Assembly (NCBI GenBank): GCA_045629045.1 | Contig: JAZQQM010000048.1 | Location: 1-54,610 of the forward strand | Length of the DNA: 54,610 bases | Direction: 5' to 3' | Source of the DNA: JAILLW01 sp045629045 | GTDB lineage: Bacteria; Bacillota; Clostridia; Lachnospirales; Lachnospiraceae | Shown: piece by piece, positions 48,586 to 54,610 of the stretch | Layout of the letters: each line of letters opens with the position of its first letter | Numbering within the stretch: the first letter of the stretch is position 1 | Notes under the pieces: generated by a model | Seen by the model: only the letters and a program-made list of their open reading frames with translations | What the model was told of the DNA's origin: nothing | Database searches by the model: none | Made by a program: the position numbers and the translations under genes

Positions 48586-50531
48586 GATGAAATCACCTCA
48601 CCTTTCTTAAGTTTTGATGTATAGCCCAAAGTAAACATGGGGCTGAATGCGTAACCCTCTTTGATATATCCGGTCTTGGTTGCCACTGCATCTGTACCTT
48701 TTGAGGTTCCTGCTGCCATGCTTTCGTCCGCCTTATCACAGCCTGTTTCTATATCTTTGCACATCTTATCGCAGCCGAATGTAACCTTCGTTTCAACGGG
48801 CGGAATAACTGCCTCAACACTGGTTGCGTCCTCCATACTAAGTTCACGGCACTTGTATGCATACTGAATCGTCTCAGTATCCTTACCGTTCAAAGACAAT
48901 GTTACGGATGACATATCATCGGAATATTCGGTGGTTCCGTAGCAGGCTACCATGTATTCGTTAATACTAACTTCCGCATCGGGATTGCTTATTTTAGTTA
49001 TCTTTCTTTCATGACGAATAACTCCCGTACCCTCGTCAAATATAACCTTTGTTTCAAGAGTAAGGGTAAGGTCGCTAAATTCAAGTTCAACAGGTTCTAA
49101 GTTAAGTATACGTCTCTTGGGCGGATTTCCTTCTTTGTTTGATACGGATTTTATATCTTTGTCCCCGGCGGGCAAATCTTCTTCCGCAAACTTTGCATGG
49201 GTTCTGCAAAGACATAAATCAACTTCTTCGCCGTTATAGGTAACCTTGGCCGAACGAACGGTACCTTCTCCCGCATAATGTGTGAAATATCCGGCACGGT
49301 ATTTCTCCTGAATAAGATAAGGGTATGAGGCATCCCACACGTGCTTTGTGCCTATTCCCACCGGCCACTCAAGCTTGGCGGCATATGGTCTTAAGTCAAC
49401 GATTGCACCGCACTGGTCCATGTTGATACATGTTCTCATAAAGGGATCGCAGTACCAGAAAAGCTGCTTGTCGGAACCGTACAGTATATCTTTCCACAAA
49501 GCGCACTCAGGCTCGGTGTATGTCTTTTTGTCCCTGTAATAATCCGCAAGCTCCGCCATTGTCATGTCAGTAAGCTTACCCTCTTTCTTAAGGTCGCCGT
49601 AATACTTCATGCCGTCATTATATGACTTGGCCAGAAGCTCATAGGGCTGTTCCCATCTGCCCATCTTGTTAAGCCAGCCCGGTCCTACGAACATCATGTT
49701 GTAGGCGTAGCCGTTATTGTATTTTTCCAATGATCTGTACTGGTCTATTAAGTTATAAAGATATGGGTACTCCCAGGTCTTGGTATCATAAATCATTCCG
49801 CGAAGCACGTTCTGTGGATGGGTTCCGAAGTTGGAACCGTTACCGTCAAAGCATGATAGCAAATCACGTGAAAGATGAGGTATCGCAACAATTCCGCTGT
49901 CCTCTTTTTCATTCAAAGCAGGTGCGTGAACATTCTGCTTTGACGGAATCCATGGTGCCCAGGGGCCGCCGTCCATAAAGGTATACCATGAGTTGTTGCA
50001 GGTATGATATGCTTTGGGGCCTTCCTCCCAGCATGTTGCGACAGCACACTTAACAGTAGGATACTTCTCCTTAATGTAATTAATAAGGTCGGCATCCATA
50101 TAGTATGAGCCGGTTGATTCCGGATAAAAACCGAATCTGTCTTTGAATTTGCCAAACACATCATCAACTATGGACTTCTTGTCTTCCATACTAAACATCC
50201 AGATGCAGAAGTCCTTGGTCTTATACTTGTCTCTAAACTCCTTGCAGGGAAGACCAAGCAGTGATAATGCAATTTCATCACCGTACTTTTCATGATCGGC
50301 CTTTGCGATTTCAACTGCCTCATCATTAAAAAGTGACGCGTATGTCATTTGTATTGTTGTTTTAAGTCCGTTCTTGTGAGCAGTTTCCTGCTGAAATTTA
50401 AAGATATCAAGTGACTCTGTAAGCAGTGCCTTTCTTGAAATATCCTCTTCCTTGCCGTGTCCCGTTACCTTTTCGGCATACTCCGGAACCATCTCCGGCC
50501 TATGAATAATGTTTACTATAAACTTATCCAT
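48558..50531 (-). CDS. Large protein of unknown family, carbohydrate-enzyme-like
   Basis: The 657-residue protein has no signal peptide. Residues 1-400 show alternating strands and helices rich in Trp, Tyr and Asp, such as GSYYMDADLINYIKEKYP and DGGPWAPWIPSKQN, like barrel-shaped glycoside hydrolases or deacetylases (GH57 or NodB-like by feel only). Residues 400-657 look like a beta-rich domain. I start at ATG 50531, seven bases after GGAG. A LacI-family regulator gene lies immediately upstream on the same strand, which supports a role in sugar metabolism. I could not assign a family or catalytic residues. Confidence 0.5.
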   Translation of the reverse strand: MDKFIVNIIHRPEMVPEYAEKVTGHGKEEDISRKALLTESLDIFKFQQETAHKNGLKTTIQMTYASLFNDEAVEIAKADHEKYGDEIALSLLGLPCKEFRDKYKTKDFCIWMFSMEDKKSIVDDVFGKFKDRFGFYPESTGSYYMDADLINYIKEKYPTVKCAVATCWEEGPKAYHTCNNSWYTFMDGGPWAPWIPSKQNVHAPALNEKEDSGIVAIPHLSRDLLSCFDGNGSNFGTHPQNVLRGMIYDTKTWEYPYLYNLIDQYRSLEKYNNGYAYNMMFVGPGWLNKMGRWEQPYELLAKSYNDGMKYYGDLKKEGKLTDMTMAELADYYRDKKTYTEPECALWKDILYGSDKQLFWYCDPFMRTCINMDQCGAIVDLRPYAAKLEWPVGIGTKHVWDASYPYLIQEKYRAGYFTHYAGEGTVRSAKVTYNGEEVDLCLCRTHAKFAEEDLPAGDKDIKSVSNKEGNPPKRRILNLEPVELEFSDLTLTLETKVIFDEGTGVIRHERKITKISNPDAEVSINEYMVACYGTTEYSDDMSSVTLSLNGKDTETIQYAYKCRELSMEDATSVEAVIPPVETKVTFGCDKMCKDIETGCDKADESMAAGTSKGTDAVATKTGYIKEGYAFSPMFTLGYTSKLKKGEVISSWLKLEKAN

Positions 50532-50614
50532 TTTCATTCTCCTTTATATATTTTTGTTTCTTATTTTTCTATTGCCTTCGCAGTCTGATTATGTCTGCGG
50601 TTCAACGTGCGTTC

Positions 50615-51637
50615 TCAGTTGTTTCTGCAGCGTGTTGACTCACGTATTTTGATTTCATAACCCAGAAGTACCTTCTTTATGGGTTCTTCTTCGTTTATCT
50701 GATCTATAAGTGTCTTGGCCGCCACATTTCCAAGCTTCACCTCATCAAAATCTATAGCCGATACACTTACCTTTGAATTTTCGATAATATAGCTGTTGTA
50801 GAAGGATGCAACCATAATGTCTTCCGGTATCTTCTTACCGTCACCCAGAAGTTTATTTATTACCTTGATGCAGATATCATCATCCATTGCAATAATGCAT
50901 TTACTTCCGCGCTCCATGGCAACTTCAACGGATTCTTCAACATCATCCTTGGAATTTTGAGAAATGAAAATAAGTTCATCGTGAAGCTGCATATCTGCAT
51001 TTTCAAACGCTCTTACAAATCCTCTGTATCTGTTTCGGTTAACAATGTATGTGGTATCGCCGCCTATTAACGCTATATCCTTTATACCCATTTTAAGCAG
51101 TTTCATTGTGAAGTCGCTGCATGCCGATTCGTGGTCGTTATCAACCTGAATGACACTGCTGTCAACAGAAGATCCCACCGTTACGAAAGGAACATTCTTC
51201 GAGCGAAGGAACTGTTCTATTGTGTTAAAGGAACTGGTTCTTCCGAGGATTACACCGTCCACCTTGCCGTTTTCGATTTGACGGCTAAGCTGGGACAAAT
51301 CATCTCCTTCTACCATAGAAACAATCAAGTCGTAATCGTTCTCAACTGCCACCTGATTAATTCCGCACAGACATCTTTGATAAAATACCGACTCTGTAAT
51401 TGCATTATCCGACGGAATTACAAAGCATATATTGTATGACTTTGATTCGGCAAGACTCTTTGCAATGGAATTAGGCCTGTAGTCATATTCTTTAATATAT
51501 TCAAGCACACGCCTTCTGGTATCCGTACCGATTCTTCCCTTACCGGAAATGGCCCGAGAAACTGTGGTCTTTGATACATTAAGTGCATTTGCAATATCTT
51601 CAATTGTTATCTTTGTTGTGTTTTTGTTGTCTGCCAT
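50615..51637 (-). CDS. LacI/GalR-family transcriptional regulator
   Basis: The 340-residue repressor starts with the standard helix-turn-helix (TIEDIANALNVSKTTVSRAISGKGRIGTDTRRRVLEYI), followed by a periplasmic-binding-protein-like sugar domain (about 70-335). I start at ATG 51637 after GGGAG. A perfect LacI-type operator overlaps its own transcript start, so it probably represses itself. The likely target is the large carbohydrate-type gene directly downstream. Confidence 0.92.
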   Translation of the reverse strand: MADNKNTTKITIEDIANALNVSKTTVSRAISGKGRIGTDTRRRVLEYIKEYDYRPNSIAKSLAESKSYNICFVIPSDNAITESVFYQRCLCGINQVAVENDYDLIVSMVEGDDLSQLSRQIENGKVDGVILGRTSSFNTIEQFLRSKNVPFVTVGSSVDSSVIQVDNDHESACSDFTMKLLKMGIKDIALIGGDTTYIVNRNRYRGFVRAFENADMQLHDELIFISQNSKDDVEESVEVAMERGSKCIIAMDDDICIKVINKLLGDGKKIPEDIMVASFYNSYIIENSKVSVSAIDFDEVKLGNVAAKTLIDQINEEEPIKKVLLGYEIKIRESTRCRNN

Positions 51638-51674
51638 GGTATCTCCCTTTGCGCTACTGCTGCATTTATTATTT

Positions 51675-51752
51675 ATCAGCCTAGTTCGAGACATTCGTTA
51701 TCTCTTTTGTCAGCCTGGTTCGAGACATTCGTTATCTCTATTATCAGCCTAG
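51675..51752. repeat. 34-bp tandem repeat in the LacI leader
   Basis: Two full units (51675-51708 and 51709-51742) differ at four positions and a third begins at 51743 for about ten bases. Each contains TTCGAGACATTCGTTATCTC. The block lies in the untranslated leader of the LacI gene between the operator and the ribosome site. Confidence 0.75.
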
Positions 51753-51770
51753 CATGGTGCAGGGTTTTGC

Positions 51771-51782
51771 GCAACCGGTTGC
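51771..51782. promoter_or_regulatory. LacI-family operator
   Basis: GCAACCGGTTGC is a perfect 12-base dyad with the AANCGNTT core favoured by LacI/GalR proteins. It lies about 3 to 14 bases downstream of the likely transcript start of the LacI gene. Confidence 0.75.
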
Positions 51783-51791
51783 TCTGTATTT

Positions 51792-51820
51792 AGGATACTT
51801 CCGCCGGTGAACCCGGTCAA
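51792..51820 (-). promoter_or_regulatory. Promoter of the LacI-family gene
   Basis: On the minus strand TTGACC (51820-51815) and TATCCT (51797-51792) are separated by 17 bases, immediately upstream of the operator. Confidence 0.55.
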
Positions 51821-51840
51821 TAGATAAACCCACATAAAAT

Positions 51841-51869
51841 AAAAAAAGGTTGCGCAGCATTGCGCAACC
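51841..51869 (-). terminator. Terminator abutting a stop codon
   Basis: GGTTGCGCA (51848-51856) and TGCGCAACC (51861-51869) form a perfect nine-pair stem with loop GCAT, followed on the minus strand by seven T. It begins one base after the stop of the membrane protein gene at 51870. Confidence 0.88.
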
Positions 51870-52490
51870 CTAATTCTTCTGCATTTGATTTTGGGCCAAC
51901 CTGGCATATAATCTCACATTCACCAACCGCCCCATCTCATCATAATCGGAAAAGCGGGCATTGTTTTTCGTTTCATTATCAAATCTTTCATAAACCGCAT
52001 CAGTTATTTGCAGATCATCCATAGAAACCGCAAAATAGCTGGCTGCCCGATTGTCGTACACAATTCTGCACATTTTAAGGCAGTCATCTTTTAGTACACC
52101 CAGTCCCTTAAACCAGTTATAGACAATCATGGGCATGTTTTCGGAATTCACAAACATAAGAATCCGTTCGCCGTCATCTACGGAATACATCTCCGAAGCG
52201 CACCAGGACATTTCGACTTTGTCTTTAATATCCCTTTCCTTTAAAAAGCCACGACAGATTATCTTTTTTCGCGCCAAAAGAATAAGTGTCACAACAAGTA
52301 CCGGTCCTATAAACAGCGTAATATTCCACACATATGAAGTTTCGCAAATAACCGCGATAATCGGTACCCCGATAAGCGAAAAAAACAAAGCAACCACCCA
52401 TGGCATTAGTAACAGCACTTCGTTAGTATTATGACAATTATTGTGAATACCTATAATAATTGACTCCTCGTCTTTTGTTAATTTGGGCAT
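51870..52490 (-). CDS. Membrane protein of unknown function
   Basis: From ATG 52490, eight bases after GGAGG, the protein has 206 residues. Two membrane segments (about 28-50 and 55-75) are followed by a basic stretch (ARKKIICRGFLKERD) and a soluble domain that may face the cytoplasm. No family is recognised. It is the last gene of a group with the DUF3784-like protein and the Nudix hydrolase. Confidence 0.6.
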   Translation of the reverse strand: MPKLTKDEESIIIGIHNNCHNTNEVLLLMPWVVALFFSLIGVPIIAVICETSYVWNITLFIGPVLVVTLILLARKKIICRGFLKERDIKDKVEMSWCASEMYSVDDGERILMFVNSENMPMIVYNWFKGLGVLKDDCLKMCRIVYDNRAASYFAVSMDDLQITDAVYERFDNETKNNARFSDYDEMGRLVNVRLYARLAQNQMQKN

Positions 52491-52542
52491 CTGTGAGTCC
52501 TCCAATTACTGTTATTTTTGTGGCATTTATTACTTGTGGCAT

Positions 52543-52875
52543 TTACTTTTTGCAAATTGTATTAGCCAATACAATAATTGTTATACAATCAATCACTGTC
52601 ACAACAAGAAATACCGTCGCGAAAGCCGCCGGTAACACAGCCTCGCCAATTGCCATAATAAGAATCATAACAGTAATTAACATTATCCCGGCACCGACAA
52701 CACGACATAATTTCTTTGTGTTATACCTGCTCTTTTCTTCATCGGTTGCCGTATTATATCCTGCAATCAGATTCGCTCCATGCCCCGAAAGCAGAACAAT
52801 ACTGATAATCAAAAAAATACCGAATTCTACCCAGATTATCCATTCGGGTCCTGTACTTATATCTTTTAACGTCAT
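52543..52875 (-). CDS. DUF3784-like small membrane protein
   Basis: The 110-residue protein has three membrane segments (about 12-30, 58-75 and 80-105). The stretch HGANLIAGYNTATDEEKSRYNTKKL between the first two is typical of DUF3784 proteins of Firmicutes, whose role is not known. Its ATG overlaps the Nudix stop (ATGA), so the two are translationally coupled. Confidence 0.75.
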   Translation of the reverse strand: MTLKDISTGPEWIIWVEFGIFLIISIVLLSGHGANLIAGYNTATDEEKSRYNTKKLCRVVGAGIMLITVMILIMAIGEAVLPAAFATVFLVVTVIDCITIIVLANTICKK

Positions 52876-53351
52876 TGTTCTTCAATTCCTTCTGTCGTAT
52901 CATCTACAAATTCCGCCAAAGTATTTCCTTCATAACGAACCTTCATTTTAAGATTCGTCCTGCCCTCAAGCAGCGGTTTTAAGAAATACTTATCCCCCTC
53001 CCAGGTGGGAAGGTCAAGAACTTTTGAAGCATCAACCCACTTCAATGTTCCCTCTGGGCAATCTTCTTTAAGTTCACCCGTAAAATCGGTTCCTTTATAT
53101 AAATACATATCTTCCGCTTCATACTCATCCGACTCAAATCTTATTACGCCCACAAAGATATACGATGTCAGTGAAAGCCCCGTTTCCTCATACACTTCAC
53201 GAATGAGGCATTCTTCCGGAGTCTCTCCCGGTTCGAATTTGCCGCCCACGCCTATCCACTTCTGGGCATTTAAGTCCTTATCTTTTTTGTTCCGATGAAG
53301 CATCAGATATTTATTATCTTTTTCTATATAGCATAGTGTTGTGTTTATCAT
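52872..53351 (-). CDS. Nudix hydrolase, 8-oxo-dGTP diphosphatase-like
   Basis: The 159-residue enzyme carries a full Nudix box, GGKFEPGETPEECLIREVYEETGL (about residues 36-59), with the Glu residues that bind metal. The start INTTLCYIEKDNKYLMLHRNKKDKDLN and the WIGVGGKFE stretch resemble MutT/YtkD-type enzymes that clean oxidised nucleotides. The substrate is not certain. Confidence 0.88.
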   Translation of the reverse strand: MINTTLCYIEKDNKYLMLHRNKKDKDLNAQKWIGVGGKFEPGETPEECLIREVYEETGLSLTSYIFVGVIRFESDEYEAEDMYLYKGTDFTGELKEDCPEGTLKWVDASKVLDLPTWEGDKYFLKPLLEGRTNLKMKVRYEGNTLAEFVDDTTEGIEEQ

Positions 53352-53403
53352 GGTTTTATGTATTCTATAATCTTAGTTCATATATTTCGTGTGTTCTGCA
53401 GGC

Positions 53404-53574
53404 TTAATCCATATAGTACGTCATCATCTCGTACTTAAGGTGACAACCTTCGTAAATGTCTGCCGGAAGCAATGCTCTTGCCACAAGTTTCAAATCATCC
53501 GAAGGTGCATCCGTTCTTTTAAGATTCGCATAATCCCCGTCTATACTAACAACTTCATAATATCTTGTTTCCAT
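53404..53574 (-). CDS. Small DUF3006-like protein
   Basis: A 56-residue open frame starts at ATG 53574 and ends with TAA at 53404. It shows a beta pattern with SIDGDYANLKRTD near the start and ARALLPADIYEGCHLKYEM near the end, the same architecture as DUF3006 proteins (a short beta barrel that reads RIEGDxAVLE ... LPxxxxEGDxL). The ribosome site is poor. The leader is made of 20-base repeats. It lies between the Nudix gene and the phospholipase-like gene. Confidence 0.6.
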   Translation of the reverse strand: METRYYEVVSIDGDYANLKRTDAPSDDLKLVARALLPADIYEGCHLKYEMMTYYMD

Positions 53575-53655
53575 ATTCATACTTCACTTTCTATAGGTAT
53601 TCTTCGCTTTCTATATCTACGCTGCACTTCTATATCTATTCTTCACTTTATATAT
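53575..53655. repeat. Degenerate 20-bp tandem repeat in a leader
   Basis: On the minus strand four units of about 20 bases with the pattern ATATAGAAAGTGAAGAATAG stand side by side between the phospholipase-like gene and the small DUF3006-like gene. Each unit carries a GTGAAG-like core that could imitate a ribosome site. Confidence 0.6.
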
Positions 53656-53675
53656 TTTTGTTCCATGAAGTTATC

Positions 53676-54392
53676 TTAAAGAGCACAGCAAATGGCTTCA
53701 ATAACCATATCCACGGCTCTGTCGAGGAATCCCTCATACTCTTCTCTCGAAAAAGCCACAAAGGGATATTGTCCCTCTTCCAATGTCGGCATGTAGTACA
53801 TCATGGGCACTTTCATCGCGATTGCCCTCTTCGGCAAATAGTCAATATAATCCGGGAATTCTTTTATACCCTTAATCTCGGTAAAATACCCGGATTCGGG
53901 ATGTTTATCCAGATATTCTCTTTCTATTACATAAAAATCTTTTTGGCGGTCTTTCCTGTCCGAATAAAGTTTCTTAAAAGAATCCCAGTCTTCAACCATA
54001 CCCTCTGACTTATTCAAAAGTTCCGGAATAGCTTTGGCTCTTTGCCATGCTGCTGCCACACGCTTTTCATCCCGGATTGTTCGCTGAAGTTCCGCATCGG
54101 TAATTAAATGCGAATAATATCCAAGTAAGAATGACAACTCTTCTTCAGAATTAATGTGCTCACGCCTTCTTACCACATACTCGTCATAAAATGCCCGCAT
54201 ATCTGCCGCAGTCTTTCTTTCACCGGTAATCCAATGAGTTACTTTTCTCGGAGGAATAAAGTCCGTTCCGTCCTCATTTGGCATATTACAGTCAGGTGCA
54301 ATATTACCCACGCAAAACTCATGTCTCTTTAGTTTTGGTAATCTTTCAAGTACTCTGTCAGCCACAATAAGGTGTGATACCCACTCAGCCAT
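53676..54392 (-). CDS. Zinc-dependent phospholipase C-like protein
   Basis: The 238-residue protein shows the pattern of the zinc-dependent phospholipase C family: an N-terminal His (WVSHLIVADRVLE), GNIAPDCNM, THWITGE and LLGYYSHLITDAEL, giving the His and Asp residues that bind metal. No signal peptide is evident, so it probably acts in the cytoplasm. Similar proteins are common in Clostridia without a tested substrate. Confidence 0.8.
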   Translation of the reverse strand: MAEWVSHLIVADRVLERLPKLKRHEFCVGNIAPDCNMPNEDGTDFIPPRKVTHWITGERKTAADMRAFYDEYVVRRREHINSEEELSFLLGYYSHLITDAELQRTIRDEKRVAAAWQRAKAIPELLNKSEGMVEDWDSFKKLYSDRKDRQKDFYVIEREYLDKHPESGYFTEIKGIKEFPDYIDYLPKRAIAMKVPMMYYMPTLEEGQYPFVAFSREEYEGFLDRAVDMVIEAICCAL

Positions 54393-54487
54393 ATTTCCTC
54401 CGTAATTACGTGTTTATTGGGTTTATAAAAATTACAATTCTTGTCTAACGCATCAGCTCGACAAACTGAAATTTATGTAATTCACTT

Positions 54488-54610
54488 TCAGAGATTAACA
54501 CATTCAACGAGCTCTCTTATCTTATATCCAACATCTTCTGGGGAATGTGCATCTGAAGACGTTATGATCTTTACATCATTTCTTCTAAGCGCTTTTATCA
54601 GTTCTTTATC
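54488..54610 (-). CDS. PHP-family phosphatase, C-terminal end (partial)
   Basis: The last 40 codons of a gene run in from the right edge. The text ITSSDAHSPEDVGYKIRELV is the usual end of PHP-family histidinol-phosphatases (HisJ/HisK type): the SSDAH part binds metal. The stop TGA is at 54490-54488. The rest of the gene is outside the window, so histidinol phosphatase is only the likeliest of several PHP functions. Confidence 0.7.
   Translation of the reverse strand, partial: DKELIKALRRNDVKIITSSDAHSPEDVGYKIRELVECVNL

Noticed and set aside
51841..51869. Shared GCGCAACC between the terminator and the LacI operator
   Set aside because: The terminator dyad has a loop and T tail and fits its gene end; the shared bases are probably chance.
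1..54610. CRISPR arrays, tRNA or rRNA genes, insertion sequences with transposases
   Set aside because: No evenly spaced direct repeats with spacers, no cloverleaf with a GGTTCGAATCC-type arm and no transposase frame were seen.

Overview
The window looks like part of a chromosome of a low-to-moderate GC Firmicute of the family Lachnospiraceae, near Butyrivibrio/Pseudobutyrivibrio. This is inferred from the gene order (nusB-xseA-xseB-ispA-dxs-tlyA-nadK-argR-recN and rimP-nusA-ylxQ-infB-rbfA-nrnA-truB-ribF), strong AGGAGG ribosome binding sites, and fibre-related enzymes such as a GH115-type glucuronidase. Almost all genes are on the minus strand; the only clear plus-strand gene is the Na/Pi cotransporter.

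Region 1 (1 to about 10.6 kb) is accessory DNA, visibly AT-richer up to about 7 kb. From right to left it holds an excisionase-like small protein, ParA, ParB, a replication-initiator-like protein, a small membrane protein, and a block of cargo genes: a COG3910-type ATPase, an RNase H-like protein, a tightly packed three-gene operon of unknown function, a lipoprotein and a zinc-ribbon membrane protein. A short remnant of a second COG3910 gene, paired palindromes near the Rep gene, and a repeat-rich junction next to glgA mark it as a mobile or plasmid-derived segment. At the left edge, a cut-off gene has a promoter whose spacer contains nine consecutive Gs.

Region 2 (10.6 to 28.6 kb) is core: glgA, dacF, an S66 LD-carboxypeptidase, recN, argR, nadK, tlyA, dxs, ispA, xseB, xseA, nusB, asp23, a secreted transglutaminase-like protein, prfC and deoB. 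spoIVB and spo0A, which often follow recN in spore formers, are not there.

Region 3 (28.8 to 40.6 kb) is the translation and RNA-decay array: pnp, rpsO, an AraC regulator wedged between rpsO and ribF, then truB, nrnA, rbfA, infB, ylxQ, nusA and rimP. The rimP promoter is followed by a terminator-like leader hairpin; ylxR is missing.

Region 4 (40.8 to 54.6 kb) concerns carbohydrate use and housekeeping: GH115, a ROK sugar kinase, a Na/Pi cotransporter, mannose-1-phosphate guanylyltransferase, an unrecognised 657-residue carbohydrate-type protein with an adjacent LacI regulator that has its own operator, small membrane proteins, a Nudix hydrolase, a 56-residue DUF3006-like protein, a zinc-dependent phospholipase-like protein and the end of a PHP-family phosphatase.

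The most unexpected signals are a 10-bp word, TATATCTTTG, found 15 times in 44 kb of core DNA on both strands and in all reading frames but never in the accessory 10.6 kb; a 122-bp element with 24-bp perfect inverted ends between two divergent genes; the poly-G promoter; the unknown three-gene operon; and a recurring habit of short degenerate tandem repeats at gene boundaries.
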